A stretch of DNA of 31,580 nt from Cladosporium sp. IMV 00045 (GCA_001931905.2 MSJI02000532.1:1-31580), one strand, 5' to 3'; counted from the stretch's first letter, positions 18,867 through 30,007 are shown. Notes: generated by a model not told the origin, from the letters alone. Made by a program: numbers and translations.

Positions 18867-20309
18867 ATGCGCTCGACTCTCCTGACCGCAGCCTTCGCTC
18901 CCGCAGCCCTTGGTGCTGCCCAGCCTCGCAACCTCATCTACATCATTCCTGATGGCCTGGCACCGGCATCCGAGACGCTCGTTAGAGCATACGAGTCTAT
19001 GATGAGTGGTAACTCTACGCCATCGGCGCCTCTGCTTAACGCTATCCACATCGACCAGCTTCCTATTGGAAACGTCCGAACTGAGTCCGCCAACAACTTG
19101 GTGACCGATTCGGCCGCCGCTGGAACCGCTTTGGCTGCTGGATGGAAGACCAACAATGGCATGATCGGCGTCGATGGTGATGAGCGTCCCATTGGGACCA
19201 TTCTTGAGGCTGCGAAGATGGCCGGCATGAAGACTGGACTTGTCGCTACCTCAAGGATCAACCACGCGACTCCTGCTGCCTTTTCCTCCCACACCCTCGA
19301 TCGCAATGGCTACCCAATCATTGCCGCGCAACAAGTAGGCTACACCCACCCGCTCAACCAGAGCGTTGATGTTCTTCTGGGTGGCGGCTCTTGCTACTTC
19401 AAACCCTCCTCTGACCCCGACTCCTGCCGTGAGGATGACATTGACCTCATCAGCCACGCTGAGTCGCTTGGCTACTACATCACCGAGGACCGCGCTGGCT
19501 TCGATACCCTCCAGGGTGGAAACATCTCCCTGCCATTCCTTGGTCTCTTCAGCAATGACACTGAGATGGCCTATGAAATCGACCGCCAACAGCAGCCTCT
19601 GTCCGAGCGTGAGCCATCGCTCACCGAGATGTCGGAACTCGCCCTTACCGCCCTCACCAAAGAAACCGCATGCAAGGGCAACTGCACCAATACGCCCGGC
19701 TATTTCATCATGATCGAAGCATCCCGCATTGACCACGCTTCCCACGCCAACGACCCTGCTGCCCACCTCCACGATGTCATCGAGTACCACAACGTGATGG
19801 AGTTTGTCAAAAACTGGATCGACTCTCACCCCGACACAGCCATGATCTCCGTCGCCGACCATGAGACCGGCGGCCTGACTCTGCCCAGCAGATACGACCC
19901 GCGCCCTCTCGCCGGCGCCAACCACTCCACCGAATACCTCTACAACGAGTTCAACGACTACACCGGCAACGACCTGGCCAGCCTCGTCTCCGACCAGCTC
20001 CTGGCATACGGCATTCAAGACGCCAACGAGACTCTCATCAACAGCTTGGCCGAGTCGTCAAACTATGAACAGACCCTGGCTGACCTTCTCAGCGCAGAGG
20101 CTGGCATTCAATGGTCTACCGGTGGCCACACTGCTGTCGACGTCGTGCTCTACGCATACGCCGCTGGCGAGATGGGCGAGGAGCTCGTCCGTAGCCTTTC
20201 TGGTGGCCACGATAACACAGACCTGCCTAAGTTTATTGAGAGCTACCTTGGTCTGGATGTTGCTGAGGTTACCAGGCAGCTCAGGGAAGATGTGTCGTGG
20301 CTCGTGTAG
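18867..20309 (+). CDS. Secreted alkaline phosphatase
   Basis: Single-exon, 480 aa from the ATG at 18867. It hydrolyses phosphomonoesters through a phosphoserine intermediate with two zinc and one magnesium ion. Seen: a signal peptide (MRSTLLTAAFAPAALGAA); IIPDGLAP with metal ligand D29; the nucleophile motif TDSAAAGTA with D81 and S82; RINHATPAAFSSH (130-142); IEASRIDHASHANDPAAH with E284, D289 and H293; VADHETGG with D331 and H332; and STGGHTAVDV with H421. All catalytic and metal positions are present. Sequons (NST, NQS, NIS, NDT, NCT, NHS, NET) suggest a glycosylated extracellular or wall enzyme. There is no C-terminal membrane helix, and no N-terminal anchor like that of vacuolar Pho8. 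A TATA box lies about 75 bp upstream. It converges on the beta-galactosidase gene. Confidence 0.94.
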   Translation: MRSTLLTAAFAPAALGAAQPRNLIYIIPDGLAPASETLVRAYESMMSGNSTPSAPLLNAIHIDQLPIGNVRTESANNLVTDSAAAGTALAAGWKTNNGMIGVDGDERPIGTILEAAKMAGMKTGLVATSRINHATPAAFSSHTLDRNGYPIIAAQQVGYTHPLNQSVDVLLGGGSCYFKPSSDPDSCREDDIDLISHAESLGYYITEDRAGFDTLQGGNISLPFLGLFSNDTEMAYEIDRQQQPLSEREPSLTEMSELALTALTKETACKGNCTNTPGYFIMIEASRIDHASHANDPAAHLHDVIEYHNVMEFVKNWIDSHPDTAMISVADHETGGLTLPSRYDPRPLAGANHSTEYLYNEFNDYTGNDLASLVSDQLLAYGIQDANETLINSLAESSNYEQTLADLLSAEAGIQWSTGGHTAVDVVLYAYAAGEMGEELVRSLSGGHDNTDLPKFIESYLGLDVAEVTRQLREDVSWLV

Positions 20310-20536
20310 ATTTCCAATCACTTCATCTACTAATGACAGCGCTTCTCGGTGGGAGAGTACGAATTTGCCATGTATTTGGGGGTTAAAGTAGCACATTCGT
20401 TCGATGATGTGATTGGAGGATCGAATTTCTCTTCTATTCTGCCTTATGTAAATCATTAATTCGTTACCTCACTCTCCGTCCTTCATCTCAAGTCTGTGCA
20501 CATGGTTCTATCATCATCCTTGTTCTGCTTCTGTAT

Positions 20537-23500
20537 CTACACCAAGCTCAAGTGGAACGTAAAGTCAAACGGTCCCGAGTAGCACTTGTACTGATCAAAC
20601 GGCCTGGGCCCCACAGTGGCAGAGCCAAGCCCATTGTTGTTGTAGTCCAAGTTCAGGATAGTCATGTTCAAGGGCTTGAGGTCATGCGGGTGCCTAGCAT
20701 CGTTGAGATCGTAATCCGAAACACGCTTCGCGGTGAAACTGAATGGCTCGCCGTCCATCCTCGCATCCAGCGTGACGTCGGCATTGGAGTTTCCGATCTG
20801 CAACCAGCGGAGCTCGCGACGGTTGCCGTTCTCTTGGGGGAAATCGTAGTGCGTGAACAAGTCCGCGACGGAAGAGTCGTACTCGCCGAAGCGCTGCGAG
20901 GTCTTGGAGTCGGGGTAGTTCTCGCCGGGTCCGCGACCGAACCAGGACACGTCGTCGAAGTCCTCGTGGAGGTGAGTGAGGAGGCCGATGCGAGGCAGGA
21001 CTTCTGGCGTGTTGTTGCCAACGAAGTCGCCCTGGGCGTGGATGGAGAGGGAGCCAGCGTCGTGTGGGATGGTGTAGGTGATGTCTGCTTCCGCACCCCA
21101 TTCAAGAACTTGCGGTGCAACGCGGACGTTGTAGCGGACTTCGAGGGCGTCGCCGGTATCTTCCCAGAAGACGTCGCGGACTTGAGTGCGCATTGTGTGG
21201 ACCCAGGCCTCATTCCAGTAGTATGCATCGCCACTCTGGCCGTCGTCGTTTTGCGTCATGGCGCGATAGAAGTAAAGCTCAGGGCCGCGGTTGAAAAGAT
21301 CGACGCCGTTGGTGGTCCAGGTCACGTTGCCGCGGATGAGGTCAAAGGTGAAAGACGAGTCGCCACTGTGCACCGTGAGGTGGTTGCGGGATTGGGTCGT
21401 GTTCGCGCTCGATTGGCGGGACGCAAGCGGGAATGATGAGCGGGCTTGAAGTGTGCTGTTGGAGTGACCGACTACTGGGCCTTCAAGGTAAAGCTGTTCC
21501 CATGCAACAATGTGTCCGGCAGGAGCCCAGGGGTGGTCTTCTTTAAGGGCGAATTCGATCGTGAACCATGCCTCGGAGTCGAGCGAGTTGCGGTCGACTG
21601 GCAGAGGGAAAGTGCCAGTCTCACCTGCGGCAACAGAGATGTTCAGAGGAGTAGAAGACGAAGCGTTGCCGTTGCCATCGCGGACGACGTGCCAAGATGC
21701 ATCCAGATGAGATAGGTCAAGGAAGTCGTACCAGTTCCTGACCATGAATTGGGTGGAGTCGTTCGAAAGCTTCACCTCAACCGGCTGGATGATCTTCGCA
21801 TACTCGTACAAAGATGGCATAGGAGTATGATCAGACAGAGTAAGACCATCCATAATGAAATCGGCATCGTTGGGTTCATCTCCGAAGTCTCCGCCGTACG
21901 CGTAAAATTCGGTGCCGTTGTCTTGGTGTAGCAGCCCATGGTTGTTCCACTCCCACACCAGACCACCCTGCATCAACGACTCGGTTCTAAACTTGTTTAC
22001 GTACTCTTCAAGCCCTCCGGGACCATTTCCCATTGCGTGAGCGTACTCGCAAAGGATGTAAAATTTGTCGGTAAAGTTGGCGACTTGCTCATCCATGTCC
22101 TCCAGCGAAGGGTACATGTGGCTGTACATATCGGTCGAAGTGGCATTCTGATCGGGCTCGTAGTGAACAAGACGCGTAGGATCAGTGTCGTGAATCCAGT
22201 TGTACATCTCGACGTGGTTCTGACCGTAATAGCATTCGTTGCCGAGAGACCAGATGATGATGGAGACATGGTTTCTCAGCCTGTCGACAAGCTGCTCAGC
22301 CCTGTCAATGTAGGCGTCAGTCCAATCGGTGTTATTCGACGTCCACTGAGAAGCTCCGTAGACAGTATCGTTGATGTCGTTGAAGCCGTGGCACTCCAGG
22401 TCAGCTTCAGCAATAATGTAGAAGCCAAGCTCATCTGCAAGATCGAAGAAGTCGGGGTGGTGAGGCTGATGAGCGGCACGGATGGCATTGATGTTGCTTT
22501 GCTTCATCCTGATCATATCGGCACGCATGTCTTCGTACTTGACCGTTCTTCCTGATTGAGCGCTGTGTTCGTGTCTGTTGACACCGTAGATGATGATCGG
22601 CTCGCCGTTGACCAGCATGTTGGGACCGTCAAGCTCAACACGGTGGAAGCCAACTTTCTGGCTGATGTACTGTCCCCCGAGGTTGAGTACAACGGTATAC
22701 AACGTAGGAGTCTCAGCAGACCACAGATGGAAGTCATCACCCGACACCTTCATGGTGATGTTGCCGGAGGCTGAACCTTCGTATGTTTCCAACTCAGCAC
22801 CGTTGGGAGCAAGCAACTTGGCGCTGACAGAGTCGTTACCGGAGCTGGTCGAGATGTTGAAGCTGAAGAAACCCGACTGGAAGTCATCCGCAACATGTGG
22901 AACGATTTGATAATCCCGGATCGATGAATCCGCAAATGGGATCAGATAGACATCGCGGAACATTCCAGACAGCCACCATTGATCTTGATCTTCGATGTAA
23001 GAGCCATCAGACCACTGGTAGACGCGAGTGGCAATCGTGTTGTTCTCGCCAGGAGCCAGGTATTCCGTAATGTCGAACTCGCTGGGGTTGCGAGCGCCTT
23101 GGCTGTATCCGACTTCTTCGCCGTTGACGTAGACGTGGAAAGCGCTGTCCACACCTTCGAAACGAACATGGATGTTTTGGTTGTCCCACTTCTCGGGAAC
23201 TTCAAACTGTCGCCAGTAAGAGCCCGTCGGGTTGTCGTAAGACACATTGGGTGGCGAGACAGGGAAAGGGTAGTGGATGTTGGTGTAGTGAGGACGCCCA
23301 TAGCCTTGTCTCTGCCAATGGCCAGGAACCTCAATGGTATCCCACGAAGAAGGGTCTGCCTCATCCCACTCTGGTGCTTCGAATGGCGAGCCAGCATAGT
23401 GGAAGTTCCAATCGCCATTCAAGCTCTCGTATTCGGCCTCAGACTTGCTGAACGAAAGAGCTGCAGTCTCAGAGGCATAGTTGTAGAAGTTGGCTCTAGC

Positions 23501-23587
23501 AGGAACAGTATTCCGATGAAGAACATCCAAGTTAGACCAGTCCGGCAGGAAGCCTGGAAAGGTCGAAACGTTCAACATGGCGCTCAT
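20537..23587 (-). CDS. GH2 beta-galactosidase (LacZ/LAC4-like), intracellular
   Basis: Single-exon, 1016 aa, close to LacZ and Kluyveromyces LAC4. It hydrolyses terminal beta-galactosides such as lactose. Seen in order: the sugar-binding jelly-roll (about 50-220) with VPGHWQRQGYGRPHYTNIHY and YIEDQDQWWLSGMFRDVYL; an Ig-like domain (about 225-315); and the TIM barrel (about 318-600), with GVNRHEHS, NAIRAAHQPHHPDFFDLADE, the acid/base E451 in WSLGNECYYG and the nucleophile E514 in LCEYAHAMGNG. The C-terminal supersandwich (about 735-1016) ends with WFGRGPGENYPDSK and the usual terminal segment. There is no signal peptide, so it is probably cytosolic and needs imported substrate; the neighbouring MFS gene is not of the lactose permease type. 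ATG at 23587; a second ATG lies three codons on. Confidence 0.95.
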   Translation of the reverse strand: MSAMLNVSTFPGFLPDWSNLDVLHRNTVPARANFYNYASETAALSFSKSEAEYESLNGDWNFHYAGSPFEAPEWDEADPSSWDTIEVPGHWQRQGYGRPHYTNIHYPFPVSPPNVSYDNPTGSYWRQFEVPEKWDNQNIHVRFEGVDSAFHVYVNGEEVGYSQGARNPSEFDITEYLAPGENNTIATRVYQWSDGSYIEDQDQWWLSGMFRDVYLIPFADSSIRDYQIVPHVADDFQSGFFSFNISTSSGNDSVSAKLLAPNGAELETYEGSASGNITMKVSGDDFHLWSAETPTLYTVVLNLGGQYISQKVGFHRVELDGPNMLVNGEPIIIYGVNRHEHSAQSGRTVKYEDMRADMIRMKQSNINAIRAAHQPHHPDFFDLADELGFYIIAEADLECHGFNDINDTVYGASQWTSNNTDWTDAYIDRAEQLVDRLRNHVSIIIWSLGNECYYGQNHVEMYNWIHDTDPTRLVHYEPDQNATSTDMYSHMYPSLEDMDEQVANFTDKFYILCEYAHAMGNGPGGLEEYVNKFRTESLMQGGLVWEWNNHGLLHQDNGTEFYAYGGDFGDEPNDADFIMDGLTLSDHTPMPSLYEYAKIIQPVEVKLSNDSTQFMVRNWYDFLDLSHLDASWHVVRDGNGNASSSTPLNISVAAGETGTFPLPVDRNSLDSEAWFTIEFALKEDHPWAPAGHIVAWEQLYLEGPVVGHSNSTLQARSSFPLASRQSSANTTQSRNHLTVHSGDSSFTFDLIRGNVTWTTNGVDLFNRGPELYFYRAMTQNDDGQSGDAYYWNEAWVHTMRTQVRDVFWEDTGDALEVRYNVRVAPQVLEWGAEADITYTIPHDAGSLSIHAQGDFVGNNTPEVLPRIGLLTHLHEDFDDVSWFGRGPGENYPDSKTSQRFGEYDSSVADLFTHYDFPQENGNRRELRWLQIGNSNADVTLDARMDGEPFSFTAKRVSDYDLNDARHPHDLKPLNMTILNLDYNNNGLGSATVGPRPFDQYKCYSGPFDFTFHLSLV

Positions 23588-25027
23588 GGTGCTGGCGTTG
23601 CACGAAACGAGTGAGCGATGCTGTGGCTTGAACCTCCACCGTTACCGGGCCGCCGTTCCTCATTTATGTTCACATCGCTACCCCAGAAAGAACATGACGA
23701 CAATTCCATGATCCACCATAATTCCTGCCATCTCTGAGCATGAATCGTGACATGTCGGGACCACATGAGGGGCGCTCAGGGCGGTGTTCGCCTCCACACA
23801 TCAAACCCCATATATTCTCCGCTCATTAGTTGACCTTGGCGACTTGGTACAGCTTGGCGAAGCATTGTATGCCATCAATTGGAGGCTCGTGGTATTTTAT
23901 TCCGAACCCATAGTGGAGGTCCGAAGGGTGATGTTCACAATATCGGAACAATGGTTGTGATCGGCGTGCCGAGCCATCCGATGCAGAGATGATTCTCTCC
24001 TCGCTGGGGCTTTGACTTGGTAGATTTCGGATCGAACCTGATTGTAAGTCGGTGTTTTATTGCAGTCTTTACCAATGCGAATACCGAGTAGAAACTTTGC
24101 ATATGCACTGTGGCCTAGGAAAGGCGTTGCTGCTGCTGATGGTCCAATTGGCTAGAAGCTACTATAACACCAGGTCGTGTTCTTGAACACGAGCGGAACT
24201 TGCAAATTTGGACTCGGGATATGCTGCTAGGTTATTCCATTTGCTGAATAGAGTCAGAGAAAAGCTATTTCTGTTTGTAACTTACTGCAGTGTGTATCGT
24301 GGAAATTTTCGCCTCAGAAAGTCTGTTCAACAATCCGCATGCATGCGAAATACTTGCTACGATGCTGACGCACAAGGCCACGAATCATTCAAATGTCATC
24401 TCAAACAACCCATTTTAACATGCAGTGATGTGTAATAATGCTCAAAATCGAATGCATGCCTTTGTTCTCATGTAGGAGACCAGCTCAACGTAACATTCTA
24501 ACCTGGGCAACAACGAATCGCGTTCACTTGCCTCATTTTTTTATTAACCTATCAGGCTGTCGTCCAATTGACGCTTTGACGATTTCGCAAATTTGCACAT
24601 ATTTCTGATTATCGACATCGATGGCCAGTTGAAACGGGTAGTTGGGGTGAATGAAAGCAGCGCCTCTGTGACATTTATCTCCTCGTCCTCGTCCAATGCA
24701 ATCATCTGGACGTAATGACCAAGGTAGCTAAAACGATGACCTCATCGTAAAAAGAGGTTATGTATTGATTATAGCAGGAAACGTGGACCTTGTCAATGAA
24801 ATCAATTTAATCTACACCATAATGCTCACCTCAAAACGTCGTTCAATTTGAAATCACAACGTCATCTCTCAGTAGTCTGACAGGTGTCTTGATACCCTTG
24901 TGCTCGTAAACTACTACACGAATGTGCTGTAGATCATTGAGCTTATCGAGATTGGACCATCCATGGACAAGCAGGGCAAGGCATTAAATCAAGCCTGCGA
25001 ACCACGAAGATACAAAGTCTCCAACAG
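23588..25027. other. Intergenic, promoter of the beta-galactosidase gene
   Basis: This 1.44 kb stretch separates two minus-strand genes. The left 350 bp hold a TATA-like ATATAT at 23810-23815 and three matches to the CreA site SYGGRG or its complement (23792-23797, 23817-23822, 23913-23918). The remainder is AT-richer and has no open frame above about 75 codons. A perfect 12 bp palindrome (CGCATGCATGCG) lies at 24336-24347. Confidence 0.5.
23792..23918. promoter_or_regulatory. Possible CreA carbon-repression sites
   Basis: CTCCAC (23792), CTCCGC (23817) and GTGGAG (23913) fit the CreA consensus SYGGRG on one strand or the other, within 127 bp, about 200-330 bp upstream of the beta-galactosidase ATG. 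The motif is degenerate (about one per 256 bp by chance), so this is only suggestive of glucose repression. Confidence 0.25.
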
Positions 25028-26771
25028 TCACTGACCAACAACCCCTCCCTCATCGTTCTTGTGCAACCCACCATAAAACCGTCTCTCATCAAAAAACTTA
25101 ACATCATCAGTACTGAGAACCTCACCGCTCCTCTCAGCCTTTATGCGCAGTCTCCGCACGCGTAGAACGTCCCATTCGATATTGCGCGTCAGCCACCAAG
25201 TCCAGACATTGAACATCCAGCTAGCAATCACCGCAGCGGCACAAATCGCAAAGGACGTCTTGTATCCATTGTAAGCCCATTTCTCTTGGAAGAGCTGAGG
25301 TCCTACGACGCCACCGACTTGACCGACGCTGGATTGGAAAGCAAGCGTGAATGCCGTGCCGGTAGTGCCTGAGAGGGTGGAGGAGCGCCCTGGTCCGTGT
25401 TAGTTGGGGTTTAGCCAGAATCAGACGAGATAGATGTACTCACAGGCCCAGAATGGTATGAAGTAGACGGAATAAAACATGTTGCCGAAAATGCAGGCGA
25501 TGTAGATGCCGACTTTGTTGGTGATGGCGAAGAAGAGGATGAAGCATATGGTGGCGCCCGCGAGGATCGGTTGCACAAACGCAGGGCGTGTGAGGTAAGC
25601 TCGTTTGAGGAGAAAGCCAGCTGCGATGATTGAGAGCACAGCCGCCGCGGCGGGAGGGATGTTCAATAGCTGGTTGCGAGGTAGACCGGCAAAACCCAAG
25701 TTCGTAGTGAGGGTTGGTAATTGCCAGGTCAAACCGTAGCCTCCGAGGTTCAGCAGGAGCTGACTGAACATGAAGCCGTAGGTGCGTGGGTCTTTGAGTG
25801 AGACGATGACTTCTTCCTTCGTGAACGAGTGTTCGTCCGTGCGTGGTGCGTTCTCGCTCAGCCGGGCTTCCAGATACTCTTGCTCTCGTGGTGACAACCA
25901 TTTGTTGGATGTGGGAGATTTGGGGTAGTCGGGTAAAACAAACCAGACGACCACGCCAATGAGGATAGTAGCGAGGCCTTCCAAGAGATAGACCCATCGC
26001 CAGGCGCTGAGTCCAGCAAGGCCATTCATGTGAGAAATTCCGTAAGCGATCAACGATCCAAAGATCCCGGCGCAATTCTGCCAGCCAAACATCCACATGA
26101 TCGGTTTTCCCATCTCGTCGCTGCGATACCAACTGCATAGCTGCGCCGCCAACCCGGGGAACAGACCGGCTTCCATCATGCCGAGGAGAAATCTGAGGGC
26201 ATAGTAGGTATCTCTGTTCTGGATTGCAGCATGGCATGCCAATACAATGCCCCAAGAAATGATGATGCGGGACTGCCATAGTCGAGGTGTCATTTTCTTG
26301 AGAAGAAGATTACTGGGGACTTCGAAGACAATGTAGGCAATCTGTTGTGACATAGTTAGCGATTGATCTCTAGATCGTATGTCGAGATGGTAAACGAACA
26401 AAGTAGATTGACTGAACCCAATTGTACTCATTCGAGCTCATGTTCAACTCCGTGAGAATGTTTCTCTCTTCGCCGACTTGTAGAACTTTAACGATCGAGG
26501 CATTGAGGTAATCGATCTGGAAACAAATTAGCGAGATTATAGAGTCACGTCCTCATGGCACACTAACATTCTTGGTCATGTAGAGTATGCCGATGAGCAA
26601 CAAGAAGCGCCGGTCAACTTTGCGCATGATCTTTGCGTCATCTTCGGGTGTGAAAGTAGCAAGGAACGCTTCTTTGCTACCAGCTTCATCGATGTTGTGC
26701 GGTTGTGACGAAAGAGAAGAGCCAGTCTCTGTCGCGAGAGCCTGCCCTTGAACCTTCGGTTCCGGAGGCAT
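25028..26771 (-). CDS. MFS transporter, allantoate permease (Dal5/Tna1-like) family
   Basis: Exons 26568-26771, 26400-26516, 25444-26341 and 25028-25389 give 526 aa. Seen: a cytosolic N-tail; KVDRRFLLLIGILYM opening helix 1; then DYLNASIV and the helix-2 stretch YIVFEVPSNLLLKK; RFLLGMMEAGLFPG (helix 4); the SAWRWVYLLEGL segment before helix 6; the central loop with FTKEEV and DPRTYGFM; and six further helices, including GVVGPQLFQEKW late in the protein. This is the anion:cation symporter (ACS) branch, whose members take up allantoate, nicotinate, pantothenate, biotin, dipeptides or sugar acids by proton symport; the substrate cannot be told. Introns are 51, 58 and 54 nt, two with a clear CTAAC. 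The second donor, GTTCGT, is weak. Upstream in-frame codons at 26870 lack an ATG. Confidence 0.92.
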
Positions 26772-27943
26772 TGCGAGATCAGGATGTATCGTGGATAAAG
26801 ATCGAGACAAGCAAAGCCAGAAGCAGCACCGCGACAGGAAGAACCAGCTTATGAGATACCACGAAGTCACTGAGCCAAGGATGTCTCCTCAGCCATTGTG
26901 CTTCTGTTGAGGCATTGCCCGCATGTCAAGGATGCGACCAGTGGGTTTTACGTCCCCAGAGATACTAGTCCATCACGAATATGCAAGATCGTGAAGCATT
27001 TCAATAGACGTGGATAAGCACGCAATGCTTAGTGACATGCCAAAGAAGTGTTGTCGGGGCGCTGGCCAATGGTTCGGCTAGACGTCTAATTCACAATATG
27101 CAAGCTGGATAGCGTGCTCGAAGGACGGGCTTTTCTGGTTCGAAAAGATGGTATTGATATCAGCTATTGACAGATGTAGAATTTTCTTCCAGATTGAGCG
27201 GCTTTAACAAACTTGATGTCTTTCCAACATTCTTGCTAGAGACCCTATGAGCTCTACTTCAGTCGTCCAGATGGATGTATTCGTCCTTTTTGCATTTTGT
27301 CCTCGAGGTGAAGCAAGGGCTTTCTTCGTATTGGAGTTCGCACATGGGTCAGTGGTATATGATCGTGAATGTAAAATGTGAAATGCAACAAATCTAGTCT
27401 CTTGCCCATGTTGCAACTCAACAATACATGTACCTCCAAGAGCAAGATACAAGCGATGACCCGCATCAGCTCGAAGCGCTTTCTTCGTAGCAAAGTTGAA
27501 ACGGATCGAAGCTGCACCAGGTGGACCGTTTCAAGTAAACGGCGTCCAGTGCCGTACTAACGGTAAGGCTGCGCGACGTATTCTAGAATACTAGTGACTG
27601 AGTTCTGAAAGGAACCGGGTGGGGAGGAAAATAATGTGTGTGTGGAGAGAGGAAATGAGATGGGGTCCATAAGAGAACGGGACGACTCCGCAGTCGGCCT
27701 CCAGATCGGGCTTGCGGTGATGAATTTGGGTAAAGCGTAGTCAGCATCGATGGCTCTTGGTATCAAGTGACTCGAACTTCACTTCTTGCAAGAAACATAT
27801 CGCACTTTTCGGCGTGCATTCTCGTTGCGTGGTGCAAGCAATTGTACAGGAAGCATTATAAAAGATCTTTGTCAACGCCCGGACGCGCCTCGTTTCGGTC
27901 ACCTGTTTCAATCAACACTCTTGTCTTGCCAAGAGTTAAAAAG
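26772..27943. other. Divergent promoter region, MFS and TatD genes
   Basis: This 1.17 kb stretch lies between two divergent starts. Open frames are below 90 codons, several without ATG, and resemble nothing. The right end carries the TATA box of the TatD-like gene. Nothing else was recognised. Confidence 0.5.
27857..27863 (+). promoter_or_regulatory. TATA box of the TatD-like gene
   Basis: TATAAAA lies 81-87 bp before the ATG at 27944, a spacing like that seen at the alkaline phosphatase gene in this window. Confidence 0.55.
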
Positions 27944-29025
27944 ATGACCGCAAAAGACATAGACCTCAATGGTCTACCGACAGAAGCACCTGCAGCATGC
28001 CCAGCCGGACGACTGCGTTTCGCTGATGTAAGTCGAGAATGATGTGCGAGGAAAGAATTATCAGCAAGACCTCAAGCTGACGGGTCGCCCCTTTCAAGGT
28101 CGCAGTGACGGCAACAGCCCGCGAGTTCCAGGGAATTTACCGTGGCAAGCAATATCATACTCCTGATTTCACTTATACGCTTGAGCGCGCAGCAAAAGCC
28201 GGGGTGGAGAAAGTCATGTTGACTGGCATGTCACTACAGGACGTCGACTGCAACAGCTCATTGGTCGCATCTCACCCAAATCAATGTACTCTGACCATCG
28301 GCATCCACCCATATCACGCCGCGATCCCAGAGAGTGAGATTGAAGCCACCATGGAAGAGCTAGGTCGCCGAGTATCAGACGCGATTTCCCAGCGGCCATG
28401 TCCTATCTCTGCTTACGGCGAGTTGGGTCTCGACTATGATAGAGTCAATCACGCCAGCAAAGAGGACCAGGTCCGAGTGTTCAAGGCCCAGCTGGATCTA
28501 TTCGTCTCCCAAGGATGGCAGCTTCCACTCTTCCTGCACTGCAGAGCAGCATTCGAGGACTTTGTGGACATCATCAAACCCTACATCCCAAGGCTGCCGA
28601 GGCGAGGTCTCGTGCACAGTTTTGTTGGCTCTATCGCTGAAATGCAGGAACTTGTGGGCCTAGGATTGGACATTAGCGTGAATGGTTTCAGCTTCCAAGA
28701 CCGGACAAGCGTTGATATGGTATCGGCGATTCCCCTGGAGCGACTACAGTTGGAGACGGATGCACCGTGGGGAGAAATCAAAGCCAGCTCGAATCTGGCC
28801 AAGCGGTACTGTGCTAACGCACCTCCGCCTCCAGCGAGCAAGAAGAAGGACAGATGGGACGCCGGAGCGATGATCAAGGAACGCAACGAAAGCTGCAGCA
28901 TGCACACCGTCGCCTTTGTGGTTGCGGGGCTGAAAGGCTGTACGGTGGAAGGAATTGCTGGTGCAGCGTGGCAAAACTCAGACAAGATGTTCGGTTTCAC
29001 CGATGTAACCCTCGGCGGGAGCTAG
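27944..29025 (+). CDS. TatD-like metal-dependent deoxyribonuclease (TATDN1 type)
   Basis: Exons 27944-28027 and 28099-29025 give 336 aa. Seen: RFADVAVTATAREFQGIYRG (25-44), the family's opening strand; GIHPYH (96-101); YGELGLDYDR with E136; FLHCR with H175; LVHSF with H201; and LETDAPW with D249. These are the metal-binding positions of TatD enzymes. The region ERNESC (about 290) and its surroundings match the C-terminus of human TATDN1. Known: TatD family members are Mg/Mn-dependent DNases with 3'-5' exonuclease or endonuclease activity, linked to DNA repair and apoptotic DNA breakdown. The intron (71 nt, GTAAGT, CTGAC, CAAG) joins GAT to GTC in phase 0. The opening strand reads VAVTAT where TATDN1 has IGINLT, a small departure. 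A TATA box lies upstream. Confidence 0.93.
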
Positions 29026-30007
29026 ATACATTTCTCCAAACGCCTCCCCAATCTCTGGAGATTTGATAGGGAAACACAGGGAGCCATTCCCCAGATAAGA
29101 GCATCACGGGCACACGGGGTAACGGCGAATCAAGGGCTGGATGGGATGAGATATGCAAGCGACAAGAGGCGCTTGGGCCGAGGTCTTCTTCTTGTGTCAG
29201 CGAGCCAGCAGCGCAGGGGCAGCAGCTTCCCACACAAGAACAGGACGGGGTCAAAAGAAAAGTGTGGGTTGGTGGAAGGCACTCCGGAACGGCCCGTTTT
29301 CTGCCAGAATCAGCCCGTCAGGATCTTCCCACACGCCCAAAGCCAAACGTCACCTCGTTGACCAAGCATTTTTCACAGATTGTCATACGAGACGGCGAGA
29401 GTCGGACAATACCAGCAATTCCCACTGGCGAGCGATACAAGTCGTGCGGCTGTTATCTCACCTGCAGGTGAAGTGATATGAGAATGGCACCCTCTGCGAT
29501 TGTGTGCACTCCTTCTAGGCCGGGGTCGAAGGTCCTTATCGACAATGCCGAGACGTTTAGATCGCCCACTTGACCCGCTTTGGCATGTAGTCCGGATACT
29601 GTGCCGTCAGAGCCCTCGAGAGCGCGCAAAAATCAGCCAGAGCCCGAGTCAAACCCCACGGCCCAGCCGACGGTTTCTGCACGATGGCTCCCTATACGCC
29701 GCAATCGAGGGTTCAGAATTGCTTAGCTTCACACCGGCAGCCGGGCACGCGACACTACGTAGCGTGGCGATGATATTCGGCCACTTGTAGGCGAATTTCA
29801 GATAAGCCGAGTGCGGGCAGGTCTCGATGCCTCTCTGTGCAGGGCCTGGAGAGTTCTCGTTATCGAAGCTGCCCTACTAGTCGCCTTCCACTCTGCCTTT
29901 CTCAGCTGTCCATTCCTACTTCTAGCTGCCCTACATAACCTTGCATCTCGCCCACTTGTACCCAGCTGCTTTTTGCGCTAGGACTTCCATTGGCCGAAGA
30001 CAGCAAG
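29026..30007. other. Intergenic, promoter of the nucleoside transporter
   Basis: This 982 bp stretch separates two plus-strand genes. Frames reach about 107 codons but lack support. The last 130 bp are pyrimidine-rich, typical of a fungal core promoter and leader, and contain an 11 bp direct repeat (listed separately). GATA-type hexamers occur but not above chance. Confidence 0.5.
29867..29934 (+). repeat. Direct repeat AGCTGCCCTAC, two copies
   Basis: The 11-mer AGCTGCCCTAC occurs at 29867-29877 and 29924-29934, 57 bp apart, with further CAGCTG cores at about 29903 and 29962. The copies lie 75-140 bp before the transporter ATG, so they may be binding sites. Function unknown. Confidence 0.4.

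Noticed and set aside
20552..21436. 294-codon open frame antisense to the beta-galactosidase gene
   Set aside because: It mirrors the codon bias of a clear GH2 coding sequence on the other strand; the product has no family resemblance.
29064..29806. GATA-type (HGATAR) sites at 29064, 29093 and 29800 before the nucleoside transporter
   Set aside because: About three are expected by chance in about 1 kb, so they do not support nitrogen control by themselves.
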